Source: a bacterium BMS3Abin03 (GTDB lineage Bacteria; Bacteroidota; Ignavibacteria; Ignavibacteriales; Ignavibacteriaceae). Taken from it: DNA of 50,886 nt. The stretch's first letter is position 1. Each line of letters opens with the position of its first letter. The position numbers and the translations under genes are program-made. Of the stretch, positions 35,104 through 43,816 are shown piece after piece. Where the stretch lies: NCBI GenBank assembly GCA_002898075.1, contig BDSV01000173.1, forward strand, positions 1-50,886. Reading direction: 5' to 3'. The notes beneath the pieces are model-generated. The model was given only the letters and a program-made list of their open reading frames with translations. It had not been told where the DNA came from and searched no databases.

Positions 35104-35877
35104 TTAATTATTGTATTCTTTCATTACATTAATCATAGCCGTATGAATTTTACCGTTTGAAGCAAGTATTCTTTTGGAATATATATCGATTTGGTTACCG
35201 CTAAAATCGGTTACAATTCCACCCGCTTCTTCTACAATTAATTTGCCGGCACAAATGTCCCATGGGTTCAGATAGACCTCCCAAAATCCATCGAATATAC
35301 CGGAAGCTACATAACAGAAATCTATTGCTGCCGAACCGAGGCGTCTGACTCCTCGCGCACTTTTTATAAAGGCGATGAATCGTTCAAATACTTTATCCGG
35401 ATTTTCTGTTTTGTTATAAGGAAATCCGGTAACAAGCAGACTATGAGAAAGATTATCGTTGCTGCTCACTTTTATAGTTTCATAATTAGCAGTTGCTCCG
35501 CTTCCGAGTTCTGCAGCATATAAAACATTTCGCATCACATCATAAATTACACCGGCAAACGTTTCGCCATTTTTCTGCAGCCCGATTGAAACTGAAAAGA
35601 TCGGTAACTTATGAGCAAAGTTGGTGGTTCCGTCCAGAGGATCAACTACCCATAGATATTCAGAATCTCTTTCTACCCCGCTTCCTTCTTCAGCTAAAAT
35701 GCTGTGGGAAGGATATTTCTTTTTGATGAAATCCGTAATCAGTTTTTCCGATGCTCTATCAATTTCGGTCACAAGATTATTTTCACCCGATTTGTAATCA
35801 ATCTGAATATTCTTACCATATCCTTCGCGGATAATCTCGCCTGCTTCTTTCGATATTTCAATTATATCATTTATCAT
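35104..35877 (-). CDS. suhB: Inositol monophosphatase family protein
   Basis: This is a 257-residue magnesium-dependent phosphatase. The metal site is visible in AEEGSG (Glu), WVVDPLDGTTNF (Asp-Pro-x-Asp-Gly-Thr) and WDICAGKLIVEEAGG (second Asp near the C-terminus). Length matches SuhB-type inositol-1-monophosphatases. Some relatives act on other sugar or nucleotide phosphates (histidinol phosphate, 3'-phosphoadenosine phosphates), so the substrate is not fixed by sequence. The ATG has no obvious Shine-Dalgarno. Confidence 0.85.
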   Translation of the reverse strand: MINDIIEISKEAGEIIREGYGKNIQIDYKSGENNLVTEIDRASEKLITDFIKKKYPSHSILAEEGSGVERDSEYLWVVDPLDGTTNFAHKLPIFSVSIGLQKNGETFAGVIYDVMRNVLYAAELGSGATANYETIKVSSNDNLSHSLLVTGFPYNKTENPDKVFERFIAFIKSARGVRRLGSAAIDFCYVASGIFDGFWEVYLNPWDICAGKLIVEEAGGIVTDFSGNQIDIYSKRILASNGKIHTAMINVMKEYNN

Positions 35878-36205
35878 GTTTATTTTTTATCTGTAAAATT
35901 AAAAAATTATTTGTTGTAAAGTACTTAATAACTCATGTTATGCAAAGGAGTGATTTTTGTCATATCGATCCAGATATATCTCCAAACAGTTCAAATAGTT
36001 AACTTTAAGATTCTTCATCCCGATTTGCGTTTATTCGCTGGGTAGGTATTCAGAATGACAGTTTTGTGCAAGATGATTTAATAATCATGAACCGATTTAA
36101 AACTAATTCATTCAAAAATCATCTAATGTTTCATTCCTTGATAGCCCAAACCAATTTTGGTATATTTTGAGGACAATTATAACGAAAAAATAAGGAGTTT
36201 TATTC
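35878..36205. other. Divergent suhB/lon intergenic region
   Basis: This 328-bp space has no gene. A fragment at about 36008-36060 (AAGATTCTTC ... CAGAATGACA) looks like a truncated copy of a widespread intergenic repeat phrase. Promoters for both genes should lie here. The lon ribosome binding site (AAGGAG) is at 36192-36197. Confidence 0.5.
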
Positions 36206-36208
36206 TTG
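36192..36208 (+). promoter_or_regulatory. Ribosome binding site that supports a TTG start for lon
   Basis: AAGGAG at 36192-36197 is eight bases ahead of TTG at 36206. The next in-frame ATG is at codon 20, without a comparable site, so the TTG is the likely start. Confidence 0.7.
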
Positions 36209-38629
36209 AATCAATTTGGTGATATAGAAATCGACGCTACAAATGAAAACTCGATTATTGATAATATGCCGGAAAAACTTCCGATCTTACCGCTTAGAGA
36301 CATTGTTATTTTTCCATATATGATCTTTCCTGTGCTTGTGGGCAGGGAGCAATCAATAAGAGCAGCAAATTATGCAACCGAAAACACAAAATATATTTTC
36401 CTGTCAACCCAAAAAAGATCTAATATTGAAGAACCTGCGAAGAACGATATTTACCCGGACGGAACCGTTGCAAAAATAGTTCAGATATTAAAGCTGCCGA
36501 ACGGGTTAATGAAGATTTTAGTCGACGGATTACTTCAGGCGCACATTGTTGAATTCACAAAAAGAACCGAGTTCTTCGAAGGAAAAATTGAAATAATTCT
36601 TCCGGAATTGAAAAAAGACCATGAAATGAACGCAATGGAAAGACAGATGGCTCAGTTGTTCAAAAACTATGTTAAAATCAGCAGGAACATTCCATCTGAA
36701 ACATTAAGTGCATTTGAAAATATCGATGAACCGGACAGAAAATTATTTTATGTTGCCGCAAATATAAATCAGTCGATAGAAGTTAAGCAGGCAATTCTTC
36801 AGAAGCACTCTCTTAAAGATCAATATTACGAGGTGATTAAAATCCTCAATTCCGAAATTGATATTTTAAAAATAGAGAAGGAAATAGATAATAAAGTTCA
36901 GGAAAATATCGCTAAAACCCAGCGTAAATTTATAATCCAGGAACAGATAAAAATTTTGCAAGATGAACTCGGCGAGGACGAAGATGCCTCACCTGAATTT
37001 GTTAAGTTAAGGGAAAAAATAAAGAAAGCTAAGATGCCTAAAGAAGCGGAAGAGAAGGCATTGGAGGAAATGAACAAATTAAAGAAAACTTCGCCGATGT
37101 CTCCTGAATCCACTGTGATAAGAAACTATCTGGATTGGCTGGTTGACATTCCGTGGTCGAAAAAAACGAAAGATAACCTCGCGATTAAGCATGTGCAAAA
37201 TATTCTGGATCAGGATCATTTTGGATTGGAAAAACCGAAGGAAAGAATTATAGAGCATATTGCCGTACTTAATTTGGTTAAACAAATCCGCGGGCAGATA
37301 CTTTGTTTTGTCGGACCTCCCGGGGTGGGAAAAACTTCTCTCGGAAAATCAATTGCAAGAGCATTGGGCAGAAAATTTGTACGGATTAGTCTTGGCGGCG
37401 TACGGGACGAAGCCGAAATAAGAGGGCACAGAAGAACTTATATCGGTTCACTACCGGGTAAAATAGTTCAATCGATGAAAAAAGCAGGGACAATTAATCC
37501 GGTTATTCTTCTCGATGAAATCGACAAAATGAGCATGGATTTCAGGGGCGATCCTTCCGCCGCAATGCTTGAAGTTTTAGACCCTGAGCAAAACCATACA
37601 TTTAACGATCATTATCTCGAAGTAGATTATGACCTTCGTTACGTACTGTTTATAACAACGGCAAATGTTAGATACAACATTCCCCTGCCGCTGCAGGATA
37701 GGATGGAAATTATCGAGCTTCCCGGTTACCTCGAGTATGACAAACTGGAAATCGCAAAACGACATTTAATTCCAAAACAATTAGAAGCTCATGGTCTTTC
37801 GAATAAAAACATTGAGTTTAAAGATGATGCGGTCAGAAAGCTTATAAGAGATTATACCCGTGAAGCCGGAGTAAGAAACCTTGAAAGAGAAATGGCTTCA
37901 ATTTGCAGAAAGGTCGCAAGGGATATCGTGTTAAACGAATCATCAAACGGTAAAAGAAAAAAAAGAAGAAAATATATCATTGATGAATCTAAAGTTGAAG
38001 CATATTTGAAAAATCCTAAATTCAGATCTAAAAAATATGAGAAAATAAACCGTGTAGGGTGTGTAACCGGTTTGGCATGGACAAGCGTAGGCGGTGAAAT
38101 TCTCGAAGTTGAAGTTATTGTTATGCAGGGAAACGGAAAACTAAGTATGACCGGTCAAATCGGGAATGTAATGAAAGAATCGGCACAGGCGGCTCTCAGC
38201 TATTTACGCTCATCTTCAAAAAAATTGCACCTGCACACTGACTTTTTCAAAGGGAAAGAAATTCATATTCATGTACCGGAAGGAGCGATACCAAAAGACG
38301 GACCGTCTGCAGGAATAACTATGGCGATGGCAATGTTATCGGCAATTAGCGGTAAACCGGCTTCGGGCAATATTGCAATGACGGGCGAAATAACTTTAAC
38401 AGGTTCTATTCTTGCTATCGGCGGATTGAATGAAAAACTAATCGCTGCAAAAAGGAATAAAATTGAAACCGTTTTGATTCCAAAAGAAAATGAAATTGAT
38501 TTAACGGAGATTTCAGATAAAGTAAAGGAAGGATTAAAAATAATACCTATTGAAAAAGTTGAAGATGCGATTCCGTATGTATTTCCTTCCATCAAAAAGA
38601 AAGCATCCGTAAAAAAGAAAAAAACATAA
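36206..38629 (+). CDS. lon: ATP-dependent protease Lon
   Basis: The cytoplasmic quality-control protease has 807 residues and starts at TTG. The N-terminal substrate-binding domain begins LPILPLRDIVIFPYMIFPV. A coiled region follows (about 200-290). The AAA module has GPPGVGKTSLGKS (Walker A, from residue 370), VRISLGGVRDEAEIRGHRRT and ILLDEIDKM (Walker B). The protease domain carries S701 in PKDGPSAGITMA and K744 in IGGLNEKLIAAKRN, spaced 43 residues as expected for the Ser-Lys dyad. The tail is Lys-rich. The msrC-like gene follows after 20 bp. Confidence 0.96.
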   Translation: MNQFGDIEIDATNENSIIDNMPEKLPILPLRDIVIFPYMIFPVLVGREQSIRAANYATENTKYIFLSTQKRSNIEEPAKNDIYPDGTVAKIVQILKLPNGLMKILVDGLLQAHIVEFTKRTEFFEGKIEIILPELKKDHEMNAMERQMAQLFKNYVKISRNIPSETLSAFENIDEPDRKLFYVAANINQSIEVKQAILQKHSLKDQYYEVIKILNSEIDILKIEKEIDNKVQENIAKTQRKFIIQEQIKILQDELGEDEDASPEFVKLREKIKKAKMPKEAEEKALEEMNKLKKTSPMSPESTVIRNYLDWLVDIPWSKKTKDNLAIKHVQNILDQDHFGLEKPKERIIEHIAVLNLVKQIRGQILCFVGPPGVGKTSLGKSIARALGRKFVRISLGGVRDEAEIRGHRRTYIGSLPGKIVQSMKKAGTINPVILLDEIDKMSMDFRGDPSAAMLEVLDPEQNHTFNDHYLEVDYDLRYVLFITTANVRYNIPLPLQDRMEIIELPGYLEYDKLEIAKRHLIPKQLEAHGLSNKNIEFKDDAVRKLIRDYTREAGVRNLEREMASICRKVARDIVLNESSNGKRKKRRKYIIDESKVEAYLKNPKFRSKKYEKINRVGCVTGLAWTSVGGEILEVEVIVMQGNGKLSMTGQIGNVMKESAQAALSYLRSSSKKLHLHTDFFKGKEIHIHVPEGAIPKDGPSAGITMAMAMLSAISGKPASGNIAMTGEITLTGSILAIGGLNEKLIAAKRNKIETVLIPKENEIDLTEISDKVKEGLKIIPIEKVEDAIPYVFPSIKKKASVKKKKT

Positions 38630-38649
38630 CGAAAAAGAAAGCTTAAAGA

Positions 38650-39144
38650 TTGGAGCAATTAACAATACCAGCAAGCATAACCGAAAAAGAAGAAAGATAC
38701 AGCTTACTTATCCGGCAGATCAAATCTCTGCTTAGTAAAGAGGATAACGTGCTTTCTAATCTTTCAAACTTAACCGCCGCACTTAATGATGGATTGGATT
38801 ATGTAAGCTGGGTTGGCTTTTATCTTTTCGACGGAGAAAAATTGTATCTTGGTCCTTTTCAGGGAAAAGCTGCCTGTACGGAAATAAATACTGGCAGCGG
38901 GGTTTGTGGCACCGCTGCAAGTAAACTCGAACCCGTAATCGTTCCAGATGTTAGCAAGTTCCCGGGTCATATTGCATGTGATCCAGGTTCGAAATCTGAG
39001 ATCGTAATTCCGTTAATCAAAAAAGACGGCAGATTATTCGGAGTATTGGATTTAGATAGTGCATTTCTAAATTCTTTTAACGAAACCGATAAGAAAAATC
39101 TTGAAGAAATTTGTAATTACTTAATCAATAATATTTTAAACTAA
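38650..39144 (+). CDS. msrC: GAF-domain free methionine-R-sulfoxide reductase
   Basis: The 164-residue GAF-domain enzyme reduces free methionine-R-sulfoxide. It has the fRMsr signature: LGPFQGKAACTEI, GVCGTAA and FPGHIACDPGSKSEIVIPL, which together hold the three redox cysteines of the family. The last block ends with GVLDLDS. Start is a TTG at 38650, since no ATG is available in the N-terminal region. It lies 20 bp after lon and 14 bp before dnaX, so it belongs to the lon operon. Confidence 0.9.
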   Translation: MEQLTIPASITEKEERYSLLIRQIKSLLSKEDNVLSNLSNLTAALNDGLDYVSWVGFYLFDGEKLYLGPFQGKAACTEINTGSGVCGTAASKLEPVIVPDVSKFPGHIACDPGSKSEIVIPLIKKDGRLFGVLDLDSAFLNSFNETDKKNLEEICNYLINNILN

Positions 39145-39158
39145 TTCAAAAAATATTT

Positions 39159-40841
39159 ATGGGATATCTGGTAACAGCAAGAAAATGGCGACCTCAAAAA
39201 TTCAGCGAGGTTGTCGGGCAGGAGCACATAACAAGCACTCTTAAAAATGCAATTAAAAGCAACAGGATTGCCCATGCTTATTTGTTTACAGGACCGAGGG
39301 GAGTAGGAAAAACTACTACAGCTCGCATACTTGCAAAAAGCTTAAACTGCACAAATCCTATCGATGCCGAACCATGCAATGAATGTGAAATGTGTAAAGA
39401 AATCCTCGGCGGTCAGTCGATGGATATAATTGAAATCGACGGTGCATCTAACCGTGGCATTGATGAAATACGAACTTTAAGAGAATCTGTAAAATATGCC
39501 CCGACACACGGTAAGTATAAAATATATATTATCGATGAAGTTCACATGTTAACTAAAGAATCTTTCAATGCATTTCTTAAAACACTCGAAGAACCGCCGG
39601 AGCATACAGTATTTATTTTTGCAACCACAGATGTTCACAAGGTTCCGGCAACAATAATTTCACGCTGCCAGCGTTTTGATTTCAGACGAATTCAATTAGA
39701 CACTATAAAAGAAACTCTATCGGGGATTGCTGCCGCAGAAAAAATAGAAATAGATGATAAAACTCTCACCATCATTGCAAAAAAAGCCGACGGTGCTTTG
39801 CGCGATGCAGAGAGCTTTTTCGATCAGGTTGTATCTCTCTGCGAAGGTAAAATTCAAGCCGAGACCGTTTCCCAAATGTTAAATCTTATTGATGATGAAG
39901 TTTACTTCGAAATATCGGATGCGATTCTTGATAAAAATTTCAAATCGGTTTTTCAGGTAACAGATAAGATTTACCAGAACGGATGGGATTTTATCGATTT
40001 TATGGAAGGATTGGTTGAGCATTTCAGAAATATAATGACTGTTGTGCTAACTAAAAAAACCGAGCTTACTGAAACTGCAGAAATTTACAGGGAACGCTAT
40101 CTGGCTTACCTGGATAAGTTTTCCGAGGGCGATCTTTTGCGAATTTTAAATTTCCTTACAAAAGCACAGCAGGAATTACGATTCTCTCAAAATCAAAAAC
40201 TGAAAATCGAAATTGCCTTGAGTCATTTAATCGGACTTGAAAGAACATCTACAATAAGTGATTTAATATCCGGCTTAAATTCAGAAGCATCTTTCGAAAA
40301 AAAAAATTTTATAAGTGAGCAATTACGCTCATTTAAAACATCTGATAAAGTTTCAGACCGGAAAACAAAGAATTACGAATATAATAAACTTGCTAAACCC
40401 CTTGCAACAAAATCAGCTTATTCAACCGAAAGCGCCGAACCTGCTTCAACACCAGGTTCAGCAAGCAAGTTTAATATCGATCTGGTAAAACAAAAATGGC
40501 AGAGTTTTGTAGATGAAATATCGCAGGAAAAAGGATTAACGTTAGCCCCGGTATTGAGTTCATTAAATTTAAATTCATTATCAGGAAACAACCTGATCGT
40601 CGGCTCGTCATTAGCAGATTCAAAAAAAACTATCGAACTGAATAAAAAATATCTTGAAACAATGTCCGAAAAATTTTTCGGTAAAAGAATTCATTTCAGC
40701 TTTTCGACAATCGTTGAATCACCGGACGAGAAAAAGAATAGTTCCGGCAGAATTACAAGTATATCTGAAAAACCCGCTGATGCAGCAGACGAGTTCGAGG
40801 AATTTATACTAAAGGAACTGGGCGGCATAAAAATGGAATAA
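39159..40841 (+). CDS. dnaX: DNA polymerase III subunit gamma/tau
   Basis: The clamp-loader subunit has 560 residues. The ATPase domain starts VTARKWRPQKFSEVVGQEHI, with the P-loop TGPRGVGKTTTAR, the zinc site (C..C.EC..C in NCTNPIDAEPCNECEMC), IIDEVHML (Walker B) and SRCQRFDF. Domain III ends near residue 370. A tail of about 190 residues continues as tau-specific sequence. A run of ten A's at 40297-40306 (codons 380-383) sits at the junction, where slippage would give a short gamma-type product of 384 or 386 residues (see findings). It follows msrC by 14 bp. Confidence 0.95.
   Translation: MGYLVTARKWRPQKFSEVVGQEHITSTLKNAIKSNRIAHAYLFTGPRGVGKTTTARILAKSLNCTNPIDAEPCNECEMCKEILGGQSMDIIEIDGASNRGIDEIRTLRESVKYAPTHGKYKIYIIDEVHMLTKESFNAFLKTLEEPPEHTVFIFATTDVHKVPATIISRCQRFDFRRIQLDTIKETLSGIAAAEKIEIDDKTLTIIAKKADGALRDAESFFDQVVSLCEGKIQAETVSQMLNLIDDEVYFEISDAILDKNFKSVFQVTDKIYQNGWDFIDFMEGLVEHFRNIMTVVLTKKTELTETAEIYRERYLAYLDKFSEGDLLRILNFLTKAQQELRFSQNQKLKIEIALSHLIGLERTSTISDLISGLNSEASFEKKNFISEQLRSFKTSDKVSDRKTKNYEYNKLAKPLATKSAYSTESAEPASTPGSASKFNIDLVKQKWQSFVDEISQEKGLTLAPVLSSLNLNSLSGNNLIVGSSLADSKKTIELNKKYLETMSEKFFGKRIHFSFSTIVESPDEKKNSSGRITSISEKPADAADEFEEFILKELGGIKME
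40297..40306 (+). promoter_or_regulatory. Ten-A slippery run at the gamma/tau junction of dnaX
   Basis: The run follows a G (GAA AAA AAA AAT TTT). Adding one A gives AAA AAA AAA TTT TAT AAG TGA. Losing one gives AAA AAA ATT TTA TAA. Both off-frames therefore end within a few codons. This is the arrangement expected for transcriptional or ribosomal slippage making a truncated subunit. Confidence 0.65.
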
Positions 40842-40932
40842 GCTGCGTTTTTAAGCCAAATCGGTAACAATCTCTCTTAATTCATAGCAAATTTATTTGA
40901 TTTATAATTATTTATATATATTTTTGTAATCT

Positions 40933-41637
40933 ATGTCAAATAATCTTATCATCGCAATTGATGGTCCTGCCGGCTCCGGTAAAAGTACAACGGCAAAGTT
41001 ACTTGCCCAGAAATTAGGTTTCCTTTACATCGATACCGGAGCAATGTACAGAGCAATTACATTTCTTGCACTTAGACACAGTATAATCGGTAATTCTGAT
41101 AAGATTATTAAACTTGCTGAAAAATGCGAAATTCAGGTTGGCTTTGTAAACGGTGAAACGAAAATAATTGTTAACGGCGAAGACCTTACGGGAAAAATCA
41201 GATCGCTTGAAGTAAATAAAAATGTAAGCAATGTTAGCAAGATTGAAGGGCTGCGGAAAATCCTTATTAAGAAGCAGCGTGAAATGGGTAAAAAAGGTGT
41301 AGGTGTGGTGATGGAAGGCAGAGATATTACTACAGTTGTTTTCCCGGATGCAGATGTAAAAATTTATCTTACGGCATTTATAGATGAAAGAGCAAAGCGG
41401 AGAGCGAAAGAATTTTTAGATACCGGAACTGCAATCTCTATAAACGAAATAAAGAAAAATCTCGAACAAAGAGATATTATCGATTCAAGCAGGGAAACAA
41501 GTCCCTTAAAAAAAGCTGACGATGCGCTGGAAGTTGATACCAGTAATGTTACAATTGATGAACAGGTAAATATTATTCTTAACGAAGTTAAAAAAGCTGC
41601 CGACGAAAAAGGGATTAAGTTGAATATTAATAATTGA
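40933..41637 (+). CDS. cmk: Cytidylate kinase
   Basis: The 234-residue enzyme phosphorylates CMP and dCMP using ATP. The P-loop is IDGPAGSGKSTTAKLLAQKL (residues 7-26), followed by YIDTGAMYRAITFLAL and VMEGRDITTVVFPDADVKIY, then RAKRRAKEFLD. All are typical of the cmk family. In Bacteroidota cmk commonly precedes rpsA, as here. A short leader separates it from dnaX. Confidence 0.95.
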   Translation: MSNNLIIAIDGPAGSGKSTTAKLLAQKLGFLYIDTGAMYRAITFLALRHSIIGNSDKIIKLAEKCEIQVGFVNGETKIIVNGEDLTGKIRSLEVNKNVSNVSKIEGLRKILIKKQREMGKKGVGVVMEGRDITTVVFPDADVKIYLTAFIDERAKRRAKEFLDTGTAISINEIKKNLEQRDIIDSSRETSPLKKADDALEVDTSNVTIDEQVNIILNEVKKAADEKGIKLNINN

Positions 41638-41746
41638 TTTTTATTCAAAGCCAAAACAAATAAATAAATGTTAAACTAAAACTTCTGTGTTGTTGTTTTC
41701 ATTGGCTTTAACAATAATACGGAACCATACTTATTTAGGAGGATGA

Positions 41747-43747
41747 ATGTCCGAAGATATAAATGTAAAAGAAATAGTTGCTGCAACCGATGAAGATTAT
41801 GAAAAGGCAAAAACTAAATTTCAGAGCGATGAATATTCCAAGGAGGAATTTCTTGAATTAGCAAAACTCTATACCGATTCTTTCCATGATTTTAAAGAAG
41901 GAGAACCGATAAAGGGAAAGATTGTTAGTGTTATTGATGATAACGTTATTATTGATGTTGGATTCAAATCGGAAGGAACGATACCCTTAAGTGAATTTGG
42001 CGAAGACCCCGAAATTAAAGTCGGCGACGAAGTAGAAGTTGTGCTTGAAAGTGTTGAAGACCAGGATGGGAACCTTGTATTAAGCAAACAAAGAGCAGAC
42101 TTCCTGAAGATTTGGGATAAAGTAATTAAGTCACATGAAACCGGTGAAATACTGCAGGGAACGATTATAAAAAGAATAAAAGGCGGAATGGTGGTTGACC
42201 TGATGGGAATGGAAGCATTCTTACCCGGCTCCCAAATCGATATTCGACCTATTAGAGATTTCGATGCCTTCGTGGGTAAAACATTGGATTTCAAAGTCGT
42301 TAAAGTTAATATCCCCACCGAGAATGTTGTAGTTTCTCATAAAGTTCTGGTGGAAGAGGAAATTGCAGACCAAAGAAATGCAATACTTGAAAGCTTGGAA
42401 AAAGGACAGATTCTTGAAGGCACGGTTAAAGCTATAACAGACTTTGGTGTGTTTGTTGACCTCGGCGGTGTTGACGGTTTAATTCATATTACCGACCTAA
42501 GCTGGGGAAGAATAAATCACCCGAGCGAAATTGTTAAACTTGATGAAACAATTAAAGTTGTCGTTACCGATTTTGACGAAGAGAAGAAAAGAATTTCTCT
42601 AAGCTTGAAAAAACTTATGGCTCATCCATGGGATAATATTGAAAACAAATACAAAATCGGCGATAAGGTTTCGGGTAGAGTTGTATCGCTTACTGATTAC
42701 GGTGCATTTATTGAAATTGAAAAAGGTATTGAAGGATTAATTCACAACTCCGAAATGAGCTGGACACAGCATATCAAACATCCGTCGCAGGTTGTTTCGA
42801 TGGGACAAATTATTGATGCTGTAATACTTAGTCTCGATAAAGATGAAAAGAAAATCTCGCTGGGAATCAAACAGCTCGAGCCGGATCCATGGCAATCTTT
42901 AATGCAGAAATACCCGGTGGGTTCAAAGCACACAGGTGTTGCACGTAACCTTACAAACTTCGGCGTTTTCGTAGAGCTTGAACCCGGTGTTGACGGCTTA
43001 GTTCACATCTCCGATCTCTCGTGGACTAAGAAAATTCGTCATCCCGGTGAAGTAGTGAAAAAAGGTGAAAAAATAGATGTGGTTGTTTTAGGTGTTGATG
43101 TAGATCAGAGAAAGATTTCTCTCGGTCATAAGCAAATTACCAATAACCCCTGGGATGAATTCGAAAAGAAATATACCATTGGTACTGTAACGGAAGGAAA
43201 AGTTGTAAGAATTATAGAGAAAGGTTTAATTGCCGAATTACCGGACGACGTTGACGGCTTTGTTCCTGCTACACAGCTTTCTACTTCGAGGGTAAAAAAT
43301 ATAGCTAATCACTTCCCTATTGAAGGAATGATACCGTTGAAAGTGATTGAGTTCGACAAAGAGAATAAAAAAATTGTGCTTAGTTCAATTGCAGCACTCA
43401 AAGACAAAACTGAAGAAGAGATACAAGAATACCTGGACACACATAAGCTCGACAGGGTTTCGGTACAGAGTATTCAAAAATCTGAAACAGGCGCTATCGA
43501 CTCATCAGAATTCCCGATATTTGAGGTTCACGATGAGAAAACTCACCACTCTCATCCATCGAAGCCACAGGGAAAGCCGGTAAAAAAGGTTGAAGAAAAA
43601 CCAGTTGAAGAAAAACCGGTTGAAGAAAAGCTAGTCGAGGAAAAGCCGGCTGAAGAAAAAAAGGCTGAGGAAAAACCGGTTGAAGAAAAGCTAGTCGAGG
43701 AAAAGCCGGTTGAAGAAAAACAAGAAGAAAATACAGAAGAAAAATAA
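41747..43747 (+). CDS. rpsA: 30S ribosomal protein S1, with a VEEKP-repeat tail
   Basis: The protein of 666 residues, longer than the about 557-residue E. coli S1, has six S1 RNA-binding domains between about residues 45 and 560. The first two (GEPIKGKIVSVIDDNVIIDV and GEILQGTIIKRIKGGMVVDL) are the divergent ribosome-anchoring ones, and domains 3-6 are canonical (DFGVFVDLGGVDGLIHITDL and similar). After domain 6 a Lys/Glu tail of about 90 residues contains repeated VEEKP units. AGGAGG precedes the ATG. An intrinsic terminator follows. It mediates mRNA binding in translation initiation. Confidence 0.96.
   Translation: MSEDINVKEIVAATDEDYEKAKTKFQSDEYSKEEFLELAKLYTDSFHDFKEGEPIKGKIVSVIDDNVIIDVGFKSEGTIPLSEFGEDPEIKVGDEVEVVLESVEDQDGNLVLSKQRADFLKIWDKVIKSHETGEILQGTIIKRIKGGMVVDLMGMEAFLPGSQIDIRPIRDFDAFVGKTLDFKVVKVNIPTENVVVSHKVLVEEEIADQRNAILESLEKGQILEGTVKAITDFGVFVDLGGVDGLIHITDLSWGRINHPSEIVKLDETIKVVVTDFDEEKKRISLSLKKLMAHPWDNIENKYKIGDKVSGRVVSLTDYGAFIEIEKGIEGLIHNSEMSWTQHIKHPSQVVSMGQIIDAVILSLDKDEKKISLGIKQLEPDPWQSLMQKYPVGSKHTGVARNLTNFGVFVELEPGVDGLVHISDLSWTKKIRHPGEVVKKGEKIDVVVLGVDVDQRKISLGHKQITNNPWDEFEKKYTIGTVTEGKVVRIIEKGLIAELPDDVDGFVPATQLSTSRVKNIANHFPIEGMIPLKVIEFDKENKKIVLSSIAALKDKTEEEIQEYLDTHKLDRVSVQSIQKSETGAIDSSEFPIFEVHDEKTHHSHPSKPQGKPVKKVEEKPVEEKPVEEKLVEEKPAEEKKAEEKPVEEKLVEEKPVEEKQEENTEEK
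43588..43735 (+). repeat. 15-bp (VEEKP) coding repeat with 60-bp higher-order copy
   Basis: The unit GTTGAAGAAAAACCG and variants repeat about nine times at the end of rpsA. A 39-base block starting at 43611 returns exactly at 43671, so a 60-bp segment has been duplicated recently. It encodes a Glu/Lys-rich, probably disordered tail. Confidence 0.85.
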
Positions 43748-43776
43748 ACTAAAGAAGTATAATATCTTTTTCTATC

Positions 43777-43803
43777 GAGCGGGTTTTTTCCCGCTCTTCT
43801 TTT
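43777..43803 (+). terminator. Intrinsic terminator after rpsA
   Basis: GAGCGGG (43777-43783) and CCCGCTC (43790-43796) form a seven-base-pair stem around a six-T loop, followed by TTCTTTTAT. It lies 30 bases after the rpsA stop. Confidence 0.85.
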
Positions 43804-43816
43804 ATATGAATGAATA

